A program made the position numbers and the translations under genes. The notes beneath the pieces were generated by a model. The model saw only the letters and a program-made list of their open reading frames with translations. It ran no database searches and had not been told where the DNA came from. 64,000 bases of DNA from Oxalobacteraceae bacterium (GTDB lineage: Bacteria > Pseudomonadota > Gammaproteobacteria > Burkholderiales > Burkholderiaceae_D). The DNA is taken from NCBI GenBank assembly GCA_021299035.1, contig JAJTGD010000001.1, forward strand, positions 46,836 through 110,835. The letters are read 5' to 3'. Every line of letters begins with the position of its first letter. Position 1 is the first letter of the stretch. This document shows, one piece after another, positions 17,636-28,451 of the stretch.

Positions 17636-20600
17636 CCCCTTCCCGTCCGTTCATTCTGCGGCCGGTCGGGACCTCGCTGCTGATGGTCGCGATTGTGCTG
17701 GCAGGACTGATTGGGTTGCGTTTTCTGCCGATCGCAGCATTGCCGCAGGTGGATTTCCCCACCATTCAAGTGCAAACCCTGTATCCGGGTGCCAGCCCGG
17801 AGGTGATGAGTCAAACTGTCAGCGCGCCACTCGAGCGACAGTTCGGGCAAATGTCCGGCTTGAAGCGCATGAGCTCGGCCAGTGCTGCGGGTCTGTCAAC
17901 CGTGACACTGCAATTCAATTTAGGGGTACGTCTCGATGTTGCAGAGCAGGAGGTACAAGCGGCCATTAACGCTGCAACCGCCCTGCTACCGGCTGACCTG
18001 CCTGCGCCACCCGTCTATGCAAAAGTAAATCCGGCAGATGCGCCGGTGCTGACGCTGGCGATCACCTCCGATACTTTGCCACTGACTGAGCTGCATCAGA
18101 TTGCCAATAACCGACTGGCACTGAAAATCAGTCAGGTCAGCGGCGTCGGGCTGGTCACGCTCTCCGGTGGTCACAAACCGGCGATTCGTATTCAAGCAGA
18201 CATACGCGCACTGGCGGCTGCCGGTCTGGGGCTGGATAGCTTGCGCACAGCGATTACCCAAGCGAATGCCAATACCGCCAAAGGCAATATTGATAGCGCG
18301 ACGCGCTTTTACTCGATCAATGCCAATGATCAGCTGAAATCCGCACAAGACTATGCCAACCTGATCGTCGCCTGGAAAAACGGCGCACCAGTGCGCTTGT
18401 CGGAAGTCGCGCGCGTCGTGCAAGCACAAGAAAACGTGCGACTCGCCGCCTGGGCTGATTTGAAACCGGCGATTATTTTGAATGTGCAGCGACAGCCGGG
18501 CGCGAATGTCATCCAAACGGTGGATGCGATACAGCAGCGGCTACCGGAGCTGACCGAGAGCCTGCCCGCCTCGGTGAAAGTGACCGTGCTGTCAGATCGC
18601 ACCGGTACCATCCGCGCCTCTATCGAGCACGTCACCATCGAGCTGTTCGTCGCCGTAGCACTGGTGGTGTTAGTGATCTTGCTGTTTCTGCGCAGCGTGC
18701 GCGCGACCATCATCGCCAGCCTTGCGGTACCGATTTCCCTGCTCGGTACTTGCGCTGCGATGTTCTTGCTTGGCTATAGCCTCAACAATCTGACGCTGAT
18801 GGCCTTAACCATTGCTACCGGATTCGTGGTGGATGATGCGATCGTCTCGCAGGAGAATATCTCGCGTTATATCGAACGCGGCGAGACACCGCTGCAAGCA
18901 GCGCTGAAAGGCGCTGGCGAGATCGGCTTCACGATTATCTCGCTTACCGTCTCGCTGATTGCGGTGTTGATCCCACTGCTGTTCATGTCGGATGTGGTCG
19001 GTCGATTGTTCCGCGAGTTCGCGGTCACGCTGGCGATCACGATCATTATTTCTGCTCTGGTGTCGCTAACCCTGGTGCCAATGATGGCGGCACGCATGCT
19101 GCGTGCGGACGACGAAGCTGATCCGCCTGCGCTCGCGCGTTCGCTGCAAGACGGGTTTGATCGTTTGCTGAATGGCTACCGGCAGATGCTAAGTTGGGTA
19201 CTTGAGCGTCAAACGCTGACCTTGCTGGTTGCGTTCGGTACGTTGCTGCTCACCGTGCTGCTCTATATACAAATACCCAAAGGTCTGTTTCCTCAGCAAG
19301 ATACCGGTCGACTGCAAGCGCGGGTCGAGGCGCGTGAGGGTATTTCATTTGGCGCCATGGCGACACTGCAGCAAGCAGTCGCGCGTGAGCTATTACAAGA
19401 CCCGGATGTTGCCTCGCTCAGTTCGCAAGTCGGTGTCGGTAACGGCAACCCGATGCTGCATACCGGCAGCATGCTGATTAATCTGCGCACCGAACGCAAC
19501 GGCACTCAACAACAGATCATGGATCGCTTGCGTGCACGCGCATCGCAGGTGGCTGGGGCGAGTCTATATGTGCAACCGCTGCAGGACCTGACGATTGACG
19601 CCGAGACCGGCCCGACGCAGTACCGCGTTGCACTAGAGGGCGCAGATAATGCGACGGTACAGCGATGGACTGAGCTACTCGTGCAGCAGCTGGCGAATGA
19701 ACCTGCGGTACGGCACGTCGGCTCGGACGTCGGCGTCAGCGCGGCATCGCTGATGGTAAGTATTGATCGCGATAGTGCTTCACGCCTTGCGGTGAGTGCG
19801 GCGGCGATTGATGATGCCTTGTATAACGCCTTTGGTCAGCGCATTGTGTCGACGATTTTTACCGAAACGAATCAGTTTCGTGTGGTGCTAGAGGCAGCAC
19901 CGGGCACCGCAAGCTCGGCGCAATCGCTGGCCGATATTCCGATCAAGACCGGTTCGGGTAAGGCCACGACCCTGGGCGCAATTGCGACCGTGCGTGAACA
20001 AGCATCGCCCTTGCAGATTACGCGTGTGGGGCAATTCCCTGCTACTACCATCGGCTTCGATACCGCCCCTGGCGTCGCGCTGGAGGATGCGGTACGCGCT
20101 ATTCGTCAGGCGGGACAAGAGATAGGCATGCCCGCTGCAGTCACGCTCAACTTCTTGGGTGCCGCTGGCGCGTTTGATGCCGCACTGGAGAATCAGCTCT
20201 GGTTGATTCTAGCGGCCGTGATCTGCGTTTATATCGTGCTTGGTGTGCTGTACGAGAGCTATGTACACCCACTGACGATTTTATCGACCCTGCCATCGGC
20301 GGGTGTCGGTGCCTTGTTGGCATTGATGATTGCCGGCCAAGAGTTGGGGGTGATTGGCGTGATCGGCATTATTCTACTGATTGGCATCGTCAAGAAAAAC
20401 GCGATCATGATGATCGACTTCGCGATTGCTGCTGAACGCGAACAAAACAAATCACCACGCGAAGCGATCGAGCAAGCGGCGCTGTTACGTTTTCGTCCGA
20501 TTTTAATGACCACGTTAGCGGCACTGTTCGCCGCTTTGCCCCTGATGCTGGGTTGGGGTGAAGGCGCTGAGTTGCGGCACCCGATGGGATTGGCGATTTT

Positions 20601-20733
20601 TGGTGGTCTGGTGCTTAGCCAATTACTGACGCTGTTTACCACCCCGGTAATTTATCTCGGCTTTGATCGTCTGGGTCGCTACTGGTTTGGCACCAGCACG
20701 CGCACCGGGACGCGAACCGGAACACGTGCATGA
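17632..20733 (+). CDS. mdtB: RND multidrug efflux pump subunit (MdtB-like)
   Basis: The 1033-residue inner-membrane transporter has the HAE1 RND layout: TM1 at the N-terminus ([23 protein letters not shown]), two large periplasmic loops, and helices 2-6 and 8-12. The TM4 proton-relay segment reads [15 protein letters not shown], retaining the two aspartates; MdtB/C relatives read VLENI where this has SQENI. It would pump substrates out with the adaptor encoded before it and the paralogous pump after it (both junctions are ATGA overlaps). Two RND genes in tandem match MdtABC, where a B2C heterotrimer forms. Confidence 0.9.
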   Translation: MTPSRPFILRPVGTSLLMVAIVLAGLIGLRFLPIAALPQVDFPTIQVQTLYPGASPEVMSQTVSAPLERQFGQMSGLKRMSSASAAGLSTVTLQFNLGVRLDVAEQEVQAAINAATALLPADLPAPPVYAKVNPADAPVLTLAITSDTLPLTELHQIANNRLALKISQVSGVGLVTLSGGHKPAIRIQADIRALAAAGLGLDSLRTAITQANANTAKGNIDSATRFYSINANDQLKSAQDYANLIVAWKNGAPVRLSEVARVVQAQENVRLAAWADLKPAIILNVQRQPGANVIQTVDAIQQRLPELTESLPASVKVTVLSDRTGTIRASIEHVTIELFVAVALVVLVILLFLRSVRATIIASLAVPISLLGTCAAMFLLGYSLNNLTLMALTIATGFVVDDAIVSQENISRYIERGETPLQAALKGAGEIGFTIISLTVSLIAVLIPLLFMSDVVGRLFREFAVTLAITIIISALVSLTLVPMMAARMLRADDEADPPALARSLQDGFDRLLNGYRQMLSWVLERQTLTLLVAFGTLLLTVLLYIQIPKGLFPQQDTGRLQARVEAREGISFGAMATLQQAVARELLQDPDVASLSSQVGVGNGNPMLHTGSMLINLRTERNGTQQQIMDRLRARASQVAGASLYVQPLQDLTIDAETGPTQYRVALEGADNATVQRWTELLVQQLANEPAVRHVGSDVGVSAASLMVSIDRDSASRLAVSAAAIDDALYNAFGQRIVSTIFTETNQFRVVLEAAPGTASSAQSLADIPIKTGSGKATTLGAIATVREQASPLQITRVGQFPATTIGFDTAPGVALEDAVRAIRQAGQEIGMPAAVTLNFLGAAGAFDAALENQLWLILAAVICVYIVLGVLYESYVHPLTILSTLPSAGVGALLALMIAGQELGVIGVIGIILLIGIVKKNAIMMIDFAIAAEREQNKSPREAIEQAALLRFRPILMTTLAALFAALPLMLGWGEGAELRHPMGLAIFGGLVLSQLLTLFTTPVIYLGFDRLGRYWFGTSTRTGTRTGTRA

Positions 20734-23700
20734 ACTTGTCGCGGCCTTTCATTGAACGGCCGATTGGCACCACGCTGCTAACGGTCGCGATTGCATTAAC
20801 CGGTGTAGCCGCATTTTTCTTGTTGCCGGTTGCGCCGCTACCGCAGGTGGAATCGCCCGGCATTACAGTACGTGCACAAGTTCCCGGGGGTAGCCCGGCG
20901 ACGCTGGCGTCAAGTGTGGCGGCACCACTTGAGCGACGCTTGGGTGCGATTCCGGGTTTGACCGAGATGACCTCCAGCAGCGGGAATGGCTCTACCCGTA
21001 TCAATCTGCAATTCGACTTCTCGAAAAAAATCGATACCGCGGCACGCGAGGTACAAGCCGCAATCAATGCCGCACGCGCTGACCTACCAATCTCGCTGCG
21101 CTCAAACCCGACCTACGCCAAATCAAATTCCACCGACTCGCCAATGATTGTGTTGGCGCTGACCTCAAAAACACGCTCCACCGGTCAGATTTATGAAGCG
21201 GTCTCGAATCAGATACAGCAACGCTTGATGCAAGTCGATGGTGTTGGTGATGTCGAGCTAGGTGGCGGCTCGCTACCTGCCGTACGCATTGAGTTGCTGC
21301 CATTTGCGCTGCACCGGCAAGGCTTGTCGGCCGAAGACGTGCGCGCAGCAATACAGTCAGCCACCGCGAACCGACCGAAGGGCATGATTGACGGCGATGG
21401 TCGCTCGTTTCAGATCATCACTAATACCGGCGCAACCGCCGAACGGCTCAACGCGGACAGCTACCAACAACTGATCGTCGCATGGCGCAATGGTGCGGCG
21501 GTACGTTTGTCGGATGTGGCCAATGTCTACACTGGCAGCGAAGACAGAAACACGCTCGGTCTGTTCAATGGCGTACCGGCTGTCGTGGTGATGGTCTACC
21601 GGCAGCCCACAGCGAATGTGATCGAAGCTGTGGATGCCGTACGCGCGATGTTGCCCGCGCTGAAGGATGAACTACCACCCGATATCGAGCTGAAGATTTC
21701 CTCCGACAGCACGAACTCGATACGCTCATCGCTACGTGAGATCGAACTGACCTTAGTGATCTCCATCGTGCTGGTGATCTTGGTGGTGAGCGCCTTCCTG
21801 CGCAGCGCACGCGCCACATTGATTCCAGCGGTCGCTACCATTGTCTCGCTGCTCGGCACTTTCAGCGTGATGTATCTGCTGGGATTTTCGCTCAACAATC
21901 TCTCTTTAATGGCCCTCACCATCGCCACCGGCTTTGTCGTCGATGACGCGATTGTCGTATTAGAGAATGTGACTCGCCATCGCGAGATGATGCGTCAGGG
22001 GTCGGAGCAGACTGATAAAAACCTGTCCCTTGAAGCGGCACTGCGCGGCGCACGCGAGGTGAGCTTCACCGTGGTCTCGATCTCGATCTCACTAGTGGCA
22101 GTGTTCATTCCCTTATTGTTCATGGGTGGGCAGGTGGGGCGCTTGTTCCGCGAATTCGCGCTCACCCTATCTGCGGCGGTGATGATCTCGCTGCTGATCT
22201 CGCTCACTACGACGCCGATGATGTGCGCTTGGTTGTTACGTCAACCGCGCGAAGAAAAACCACCGGGCCTTATCTCGCGTTTCTTTGCTCGCGCCTACGC
22301 TTCAATCCAGCATGCCTATGCGCAGGTCTTGGATATTGCACTCGACCACCGCTGGCTGGTGCTAACGCTACTGGCTGCAGTAATCGCCTTAAACGCATGG
22401 CTGTTCATGATTGTGCCAAAGGGATTCTTCCCGCAGCAGGATGCAACCCAGATCACGGCAGGTTTGCGTGCCGATCAAAGCATTTCATTCGAAGCGATGA
22501 AGAGCAAAGTGCGGCAGATGGTCGAGATTATTCGTAAAGACCCTGCGGTGGCCACCGTGACGGGCTATACCGGCGGTAGCCGACCGGGCGGTGGCTTCAT
22601 GTTCATCACACTCAAACCACGCGCCGAGCGGACCGAGAGCGGGCAAGAAGTGATCGCGCGCCTGCGACCAAAGCTATCCCGCGTAACCGGCGTGTCGGCC
22701 TTCATGGTGCCAGTGCAAGACTTGCGTATCGGTGGTCGGCGCGACATGAACCAGATTCAGTACACCCTCAAGAGCGACAATCTCGACGACCTCAAGCTCT
22801 GGACCGGCAAGCTGGTGGAAGCCATGAAGCGTCAACGCGGTGTGATGGATGTGGATTCAGATTTACAAGAGAACGGCGTCGAGACTTTTGTGCGGGTGGA
22901 TCGTGATGCCGCCACACGGCTGGGGGTTAGCTCGCGTGATATCAATAATGCGCTGTACAACGCATTCGGTCAGCGTCAGGTGGCTACCCTGTATGGCGAG
23001 CTTAACCAGTACCGCGTCATCATGGAGCACAACCCGGCCTATACACGGAGCCCGCAAGCGTTGAATGACATTTATGTGCCGGTGCGCGCCAGCGCTGCCA
23101 CTGCCACCAGTACGAGCGCGAATCCCGGCCTGCGTGATGTCGCCAGTGGTCAGGCGCTCTCCACCAGCGGTACCGTCATGGTGCCACTCTCGAATGTTGC
23201 CAGCTTCGCCGAGCGATCAACCGCAGCCTCGGTCAGTCATCAGGATGCGGAGTTGGCAGGCACGGTGTCTTTTAATCTTGGGGTGGGTTTGACGCTGCCG
23301 GACGCGCAGGCCGCGCTAAAGCGTGCAGTGGATTCGATTGCGATTCCGGCCAGTGTGCGCGGCAGTTTTCAGGGAACGGCGCGTGCTTATCAGGAATCAC
23401 AAGGTCAGCAACCCTTATTGATATTGGCCGCCTTGGTGGTGATCTATATTGTGCTCGGCATTCTGTATGAGAGCTTGCTGCACCCGCTGACGGTGCTGTC
23501 GACGATTCCTTCTGCCGGTATCGGTGCGGTGGTAGCGCTGATGCTGTTTGGTATGGAGTTCTCGCTAATTGCGCTGATTGGATTGTTTTTATTGATAGGC
23601 ATCGTCAAGAAAAATGCGATCCTGATCATCGACTTTGCGCTGCAGGCGGAGCGTAATCGCGGCCTGTCACCGCGTGAGGCGGTACGTGAGGCTTGCTTGC

Positions 23701-23966
23701 ATCGACTTCGGCCCATCCTGATGACGACAGCCGCCGCCGCGCTCGGCGCGCTGCCGCTTGCGATAGGATTCGGTGAAGGCTCGGAGTTGCGCCAACCCTT
23801 GGGCGTGGCGATCATCGGTGGTTTGGTTGCCAGCCAGTTGCTCACCCTATTAACGACGCCCGTGGTTTACCTGACGGTTGACCGTTGGCGTCACCGTAGT
23901 CCCAATGAACGCGCGCTGGGTCGTGAGACGAATGACACTCATGACACCCGCCCACTAACGACCTGA
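20730..23966 (+). CDS. mdtC: RND multidrug efflux pump subunit (MdtC-like)
   Basis: The 1078-residue RND pump is a paralogue of the preceding protein ([27 protein letters not shown]). TM4 carries [18 protein letters not shown] with both proton-relay aspartates. It is longer than its partner mainly through a Ser/Ala/Thr-rich insertion near residues 785-830 ([15 protein letters not shown]) in the second periplasmic loop. It would form the heterotrimeric pump with the MdtB-like subunit. The outer-membrane factor gene starts three bases after its stop. Confidence 0.9.
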   Translation: MNLSRPFIERPIGTTLLTVAIALTGVAAFFLLPVAPLPQVESPGITVRAQVPGGSPATLASSVAAPLERRLGAIPGLTEMTSSSGNGSTRINLQFDFSKKIDTAAREVQAAINAARADLPISLRSNPTYAKSNSTDSPMIVLALTSKTRSTGQIYEAVSNQIQQRLMQVDGVGDVELGGGSLPAVRIELLPFALHRQGLSAEDVRAAIQSATANRPKGMIDGDGRSFQIITNTGATAERLNADSYQQLIVAWRNGAAVRLSDVANVYTGSEDRNTLGLFNGVPAVVVMVYRQPTANVIEAVDAVRAMLPALKDELPPDIELKISSDSTNSIRSSLREIELTLVISIVLVILVVSAFLRSARATLIPAVATIVSLLGTFSVMYLLGFSLNNLSLMALTIATGFVVDDAIVVLENVTRHREMMRQGSEQTDKNLSLEAALRGAREVSFTVVSISISLVAVFIPLLFMGGQVGRLFREFALTLSAAVMISLLISLTTTPMMCAWLLRQPREEKPPGLISRFFARAYASIQHAYAQVLDIALDHRWLVLTLLAAVIALNAWLFMIVPKGFFPQQDATQITAGLRADQSISFEAMKSKVRQMVEIIRKDPAVATVTGYTGGSRPGGGFMFITLKPRAERTESGQEVIARLRPKLSRVTGVSAFMVPVQDLRIGGRRDMNQIQYTLKSDNLDDLKLWTGKLVEAMKRQRGVMDVDSDLQENGVETFVRVDRDAATRLGVSSRDINNALYNAFGQRQVATLYGELNQYRVIMEHNPAYTRSPQALNDIYVPVRASAATATSTSANPGLRDVASGQALSTSGTVMVPLSNVASFAERSTAASVSHQDAELAGTVSFNLGVGLTLPDAQAALKRAVDSIAIPASVRGSFQGTARAYQESQGQQPLLILAALVVIYIVLGILYESLLHPLTVLSTIPSAGIGAVVALMLFGMEFSLIALIGLFLLIGIVKKNAILIIDFALQAERNRGLSPREAVREACLHRLRPILMTTAAAALGALPLAIGFGEGSELRQPLGVAIIGGLVASQLLTLLTTPVVYLTVDRWRHRSPNERALGRETNDTHDTRPLTT

Positions 23967-23969
23967 AAA

Positions 23970-25385
23970 ATGAAAAAGCAGTTTCTCGTGATTGTGTTAT
24001 CCGGGCTACTCGGTGCCTGCTCGTTCACACGTATTGGGCCGGACTACCGAACGCCGGCAGTGCCGCTGCCTGCACACTTCAAAGAGGCCGATGGCTGGAA
24101 AGTCGCGCAACCCGCCGATGCCAGCCCGCGCGAGCCTTGGTGGAATCTGTTTCATGACCCGCTACTGAATGAACTTGCGCCGCGCGTCGCGGTATCCAAC
24201 CAAAATATCGCCGCGTCTGTCGCCGCGTTTCAGCAAGCGCAAGCATTAGTGGCACAGCAACGTGCGTCGCTGTTTCCCACACTTGGCCTGACCGGTTCTG
24301 CAACTCGCACCAATGTGGCGAATGCGGTAACGCCCTTGCGTCGCGTTCGGGTGGATCTCGGCGCAGCGTGGGAACCTGATCTGTGGGGCCGCCTCGGGCG
24401 TTCGGTGCAAAGTGCCGAAGCGAATGCGCAAGCTAGTGCCGGTGAGCTTGCTACCGCCACCTTGTCGGCGCAAGGCGAGCTGGTGACGAATTACCTGCTG
24501 CTGCGGCAGGCGGATACGCAACGTAAGTTGCTTGAGTCAGCCATCGCTGACTATCAACGCGTTGTCACCATTACGGAAAACCGCTACAAGGTCGGCGTGG
24601 CGCCCAAGACCGACCTGTTACAAGCGCAGACGCAGCTATCGAATGCGCAATCTGATTACACCGGTTTGCTGAGTCAGCGTGCGCAACTGGAGCATGCGAT
24701 TGCGGTGCTACTGGGTGAGGCGCCGTCTAACTTCAGTATCGCGGCCAGTGAAGAGTGGCGTATCACGGTACCTGAGCTTCCGATGGTGGTGCCGTCGGAG
24801 TTACTGGAAAGACGGCCCGACATCGCGGCGGCCGAGCGCCGTGTCGCTGCCGCTAACGAACAAATCGGCATTGCGCGTTCAGCGTATTTCCCGAGCCTTA
24901 ACCTGACCGGTAGTGCGGGTGGTTTCGCAGCCACTGCGCCGGGTTTGCTGTCGAACCCAACCAGTATCTGGTCGCTCGGCATTGTGCTCTCGCAGCCGAT
25001 TTTTAATGCAGGCCTGACCAAGGGCCGGGTGGCTGGTGCCGAGGCCTTCTATGAACAAGAGGTGGCGCTGTATCGTCAAACTGTACTCGAGGCGTTTCAG
25101 AGTGTTGAAGATCAACTGATTGCCTCGCGCGTGCTGGCTGAGCAAGAAACCTTGCTAGCGACCGCCGCCGCTGCGGCAACACAAGCCCAAGATCAGGTGC
25201 TTAATCGCTACCGCGCCGGTCAAGTGAGTTTTTTGGAAGTGGTGCTTGCTCAGACAACCGCGCTGAATGCGCGACGCACTTTGTTGCAGGCGCAGTCCAA
25301 CCGTCAGGTAGCGAGCGTGGCATTGATCAAAGCCATGGGCGGCGGCTGGAGCACCGCTTCAAGCTCGGCCAAGGATGCGCAATAA
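23970..25385 (+). CDS. Outer-membrane efflux lipoprotein (NodT/OprM family)
   Basis: The 471-residue protein begins with a lipoprotein signal (MKKQFLVIVLSGLLGAC, lipobox LLGAC, Cys17) and the family start FTRIGPDYRTPAVPLPAHFKE. Two OEP repeats follow, with the long helices of the periplasmic tunnel (VAAFQQAQALVAQQRASLFP and the DLLQAQTQLSNAQSDY stretch). It provides the outer-membrane exit duct for the adaptor and pumps encoded upstream, completing a self-sufficient tripartite system. Confidence 0.9.
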   Translation: MKKQFLVIVLSGLLGACSFTRIGPDYRTPAVPLPAHFKEADGWKVAQPADASPREPWWNLFHDPLLNELAPRVAVSNQNIAASVAAFQQAQALVAQQRASLFPTLGLTGSATRTNVANAVTPLRRVRVDLGAAWEPDLWGRLGRSVQSAEANAQASAGELATATLSAQGELVTNYLLLRQADTQRKLLESAIADYQRVVTITENRYKVGVAPKTDLLQAQTQLSNAQSDYTGLLSQRAQLEHAIAVLLGEAPSNFSIAASEEWRITVPELPMVVPSELLERRPDIAAAERRVAAANEQIGIARSAYFPSLNLTGSAGGFAATAPGLLSNPTSIWSLGIVLSQPIFNAGLTKGRVAGAEAFYEQEVALYRQTVLEAFQSVEDQLIASRVLAEQETLLATAAAAATQAQDQVLNRYRAGQVSFLEVVLAQTTALNARRTLLQAQSNRQVASVALIKAMGGGWSTASSSAKDAQ

Positions 25386-26625
25386 GGTGCGTAAATCCGG
25401 AGATTTGTTCTCGCCAGCCTTTACCCGCCTCACCCTTTACCGCGGCTGCATCACCCTCGCCTATCAAATCCTCACCGTTACCGCGGGCTGGCATATCTAT
25501 TCACTCACGCACGACGTGGTGGCGCTCGGCCTGATTGGTCTGGCCGAGGTGATCCCCTATTTTTTGCTGTCGCTGTTCGCCGGACATGCGGTGGATGTGC
25601 TGCCCAAGAAGCTGATCGCGTTGATCGGTTGTAGCTGTTATGTCGTGATTTCAACGCTGATGGTGGCGATGGTCACGGATGCCGGGACAATATTGCCGCT
25701 AACGATGTGGATCTATATCGCGATGGGGCTGGCAGGCGCTGCACGCTCGCTGCTACGACCCGCTTATTCCGCGATCATGGTGCGCATTCTTGAACGCGAG
25801 CAGTTGGCGCGAGCAACCGCCATCAGCACCGTGGTGTTTCAGATTGCGCTGGTGTCAGGCCCGGTGATTGGTGGTGTGCTGATCGCTTGGCAAGATGTGC
25901 GGCTGGCTTATCTGGCGACCGGGGTATTTGCCCTGACTGGCGTTGTCGCGATGCTTGGTTTGAAAGTGATCGAGACGCCACCGGCTGAAAAGTCGACCTC
26001 GGTGTTCGCCAGTATTCGCGAGGGCCTGCGTTTTGTGAGTTCAACCCAGGTGATGCTGGCCGCGATGGCGCTGGATATGTTCGCGGTACTGTTTGGTGGT
26101 GCGGTAGGCGTGCTGCCGGCGTTCATTCATCAGGTGCTAAACGGTAGCCCGGAGAATCTAGGCTTGTTGCGCGCGATGCCAGCAGCCGGTTCGGTGATTG
26201 TCGGCCTCTGGCTGACGCGTCGCTCGATTGATCGTCACTCCGGCAAATGGTTGATGCTGTCAGTTGCGGGCTTTGGTGTATCGATTATTGGTTTTGGACT
26301 GTCGAGCTCGCTGACCATGGCGGCGATTTTTCTGTTCTTGTCAGGTCTTTTCGATGGTGTCTCGGTGGTGCTGCGTCAGACCATCCTTCAACTGGTCACA
26401 CCGCAGCACATGCAAGGTCGTGTCACTGCGATTAATGGCCTCTTCATCGGCTCGTCTAACGAGATCGGGGCCCTGGAGTCCGGAATCGCGGCCAACCTGC
26501 TGGGGCTGGTACCATCTATCTTGTTCGGTGGATCGATGACCCTGCTGGTCGTCGGCTTCGCCTGGCTACTAGCGCCGCAACTACGGGCGCTGCATATGCG
26601 GGATCTGCACCGCGCGATCAGCTGA
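25375..26625 (+). CDS. MFS transporter, EntS-like drug/siderophore exporter family
   Basis: The 416-residue protein has about twelve membrane helices and the EntS/MFS_3 look: SPAFTRLTLYRGCITLAYQILTVTAGWHIY at the start, LARATAISTVVFQIALVSGPVIGG in the middle and RQTILQLVTPQHMQGRVTAING near the second-half loop. The start at 25375 overlaps the outer-membrane factor gene by 11 bases, so it is co-translated with the RND operon. E. coli mdtABCD likewise ends in an MFS gene, though mdtD belongs to another subfamily. Confidence 0.85.
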   Translation: MRNKVRKSGDLFSPAFTRLTLYRGCITLAYQILTVTAGWHIYSLTHDVVALGLIGLAEVIPYFLLSLFAGHAVDVLPKKLIALIGCSCYVVISTLMVAMVTDAGTILPLTMWIYIAMGLAGAARSLLRPAYSAIMVRILEREQLARATAISTVVFQIALVSGPVIGGVLIAWQDVRLAYLATGVFALTGVVAMLGLKVIETPPAEKSTSVFASIREGLRFVSSTQVMLAAMALDMFAVLFGGAVGVLPAFIHQVLNGSPENLGLLRAMPAAGSVIVGLWLTRRSIDRHSGKWLMLSVAGFGVSIIGFGLSSSLTMAAIFLFLSGLFDGVSVVLRQTILQLVTPQHMQGRVTAINGLFIGSSNEIGALESGIAANLLGLVPSILFGGSMTLLVVGFAWLLAPQLRALHMRDLHRAIS

Positions 26626-26696
26626 AAAGCCTTGTAAATACAGGACTTTTCGGTTCGGTTGGCGATTTCAAGCAGTTCTCACAAACCCCTTTTAAG

Positions 26697-26712
26697 CTGT
26701 ACGTTTATACAG
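26697..26712. promoter_or_regulatory. LexA (SOS) box upstream of a small gene
   Basis: CTGTACGTTTATACAG is a CTGT-N8-ACAG palindrome with the AT-rich centre and TA flank of the proteobacterial LexA box. It lies 50 bases before the start of the 63-codon gene at 26762 and overlaps the probable promoter (TATTAT just downstream). Confidence 0.75.
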
Positions 26713-26761
26713 TATTATGGCGTCGACCCAGCACCATTCGTCGCCACAAGGAGATGTCAAT

Positions 26762-26953
26762 ATGAAAACGAATCTGGCCTATGTGAACACCGAGCCGACC
26801 ATCGGCGCGCCGCGCACACGCACCGACGTCACTCGGCTCTGGCGCAAGCGCGGATGGCAACCACCGAGCGAATATCGGCAGGATTTTGAGCAGTCCTGCA
26901 AGCCTGTTATCCACGCCGGCTTAGTAAAACTGCACGCTGAAAAAACATTCTGA
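26762..26953 (+). CDS. Small basic protein of unknown function, probably SOS-induced
   Basis: The 63-residue protein ([15 protein letters not shown] start) has no membrane segment and a Trp/Arg-rich core ([20 protein letters not shown]) that could bind nucleic acid or a protein partner. The start is set by AAGGAG, with ATG nine bases later. A near-perfect LexA box sits in its promoter and a short hairpin overlaps its stop codon, so it looks like a complete monocistronic unit. I do not recognise the family. Confidence 0.65.
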   Translation: MKTNLAYVNTEPTIGAPRTRTDVTRLWRKRGWQPPSEYRQDFEQSCKPVIHAGLVKLHAEKTF

Positions 26954-26968
26954 TCGAACAGCGATCAG
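26950..26968 (+). terminator. Short hairpin at the end of the small SOS gene
   Basis: CTGATCG-AACAG-CGATCAG makes a 7-bp stem with a 5-base loop, directly at the stop codon and followed by AATTT. The stem is short and the T-run poor, so this is a weak terminator or 3' stabiliser. Confidence 0.4.
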
Positions 26969-26971
26969 AAT

Positions 26972-27179
26972 TTATCCACAGCTTTTGGGGATAACTCTCC
27001 TCAAAAAGCGCGTCTGTGTACTGCAAGTTCTTGATTCTGATCAGCTTCGTTGCTCAGCTATCGGTAGAAAAAACAAATAGGCAGCGTGAGCAAAATCAGA
27101 ACGTTGCGAGAAGAAAATATTGACACAGCGTCATCTACTTTCTCTCAATTGCTTGCAAATCAAAAATAATTGATCGCTT
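26972..27179. other. AT-rich intergenic stretch
   Basis: Between the small SOS gene and the glycerate kinase gene nothing coding is seen. It contains one TTATCCACA (26972-26980), identical to the DnaA-box consensus, but it is solitary and no origin features surround it. Confidence 0.3.
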
Positions 27180-28451
27180 TTAGGCGTCAATCAAAATCGC
27201 ACGAAAATCGTTCACATTCGTCAGTGTCGGCCCGGTGATGACTGAATCACCGAGTGCAGTGAAAAAACTGTGACCGTCATTGTTTTCTAAATACTGCAAC
27301 ACTGGCATGTTTTTGCCCCACGCTCGCTCCAGCGTATTCGGATACAGCGTGGCACCCGCAATGTCTTCCATGCCATCGACACCATCGGTATCACCCATCA
27401 GCGCGTGAATACGCGCATGGCCACCCAGCGTTGCTGCGAGCGATAGCAGACATTCCACATTACGCCCACCGCGTCCTTTGCCTCGCACTGTCACTGTGGT
27501 CTCGCCACCCGACAACAGTACACAAGGTGCTTTAAATGGTTGCGCACGCTGCGCGACTTGCAGCGCCATCGCTGCCAGTACCTTGCCCACATCACGCGCT
27601 TCACCTTCAATCGCGTCACCCAAGATGTGCGCGTGATAACCCGCTTGCTCTGCAACACGTGCTGCGGCTTCGAGTGCCATTTGCGGTGTTGCGATCATTT
27701 TGACTTCATTACGCGCTAATCGCGCATCACCCGGCTTGATAGATTCACCTCGGCCGCTCGTCAGTACCTCCCGCACCTCGGGTGGTAAATCAATTCGATA
27801 CCGATCCACAATCGCCAGTGCATCGGCACAGGTGGTCGGATCCGGCACCGTTGGGCCGGAAGCGATATCCACCATGTGATCGCCCGGCACATCGGACATC
27901 AATAGCGTGATCACACGTGCGGGATGACAGGCTGCTGCCAGTCGGCCGCCTTTGATCGCAGAGAGATGACGACGCACGCAGTTCATCTCACTGATGTTGG
28001 CGCCACAAGCCAGCAAGGCACGATTGACTTCTTGTTTGTGTTCCAACGTCAGACCCTCGATAGGCAGAGGCATTAGCGCCGAGCCGCCTCCCGAGATCAG
28101 ACACAGCACGATGTCATCCTCGCGTAAATCACTAACGAACGACATCATGCGGCGCGCCGCGTTCAGCCCCGCCTCATCCGGCACCGGATGCGCTGCCTCG
28201 ACAATCTCGATACGTTCGCAAGGTACGCCATAGCCGTAGCGCGTGATGACAAAGCCAGACAAGGGGCCCTTCCAGGCCTGCTCGACGGCTTGCGCCATGG
28301 CTGCCGAAGCTTTGCCAGCGCCAATCACGAACAAACGACCTTTACCGAGTTCCTCCGGTGTCGGCAGGTAGGGTGGCACGCATAGTGCCGGCTGTGCGGA
28401 CGCAACCGCCGCATCAAACATGCTTCTTAGCAGCGTGGCTGCAGCGCTCAT
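27180..28451 (-). CDS. ttuD: Glycerate 2-kinase (MOFRL family; TtuD/GckA type)
   Basis: The 423-residue protein is a class II glycerate kinase: N-terminal FVIGAGKASAAMAQAVEQAW, the GGGSALMPLP loop, the MSDVPGD motif and the C-terminal MOFRL domain (VLLSGGETTVTVRGKGRGGRNVE and LMGDTDGVDGMEDIAGA). It phosphorylates D-glycerate to 2-phosphoglycerate with ATP. Older annotation calls such proteins hydroxypyruvate reductase. It is last in the leftward operon hyi - tartronate semialdehyde reductase - ttuD and overlaps its neighbour by 4 bases. Confidence 0.88.
   Translation of the reverse strand: MSAAATLLRSMFDAAVASAQPALCVPPYLPTPEELGKGRLFVIGAGKASAAMAQAVEQAWKGPLSGFVITRYGYGVPCERIEIVEAAHPVPDEAGLNAARRMMSFVSDLREDDIVLCLISGGGSALMPLPIEGLTLEHKQEVNRALLACGANISEMNCVRRHLSAIKGGRLAAACHPARVITLLMSDVPGDHMVDIASGPTVPDPTTCADALAIVDRYRIDLPPEVREVLTSGRGESIKPGDARLARNEVKMIATPQMALEAAARVAEQAGYHAHILGDAIEGEARDVGKVLAAMALQVAQRAQPFKAPCVLLSGGETTVTVRGKGRGGRNVECLLSLAATLGGHARIHALMGDTDGVDGMEDIAGATLYPNTLERAWGKNMPVLQYLENNDGHSFFTALGDSVITGPTLTNVNDFRAILIDA

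Noticed and set aside
16705..17850. Leftward 381-codon frame opposite the RND adaptor
   Set aside because: Shadow of the adaptor and MdtB-like genes; Pro/Ser/Arg-rich antisense composition.
26972..26980. Perfect DnaA-box sequence TTATCCACA
   Set aside because: A solitary match with no cluster of boxes and no dnaA, dnaN or gyrB nearby; chance or minor regulation suffices.
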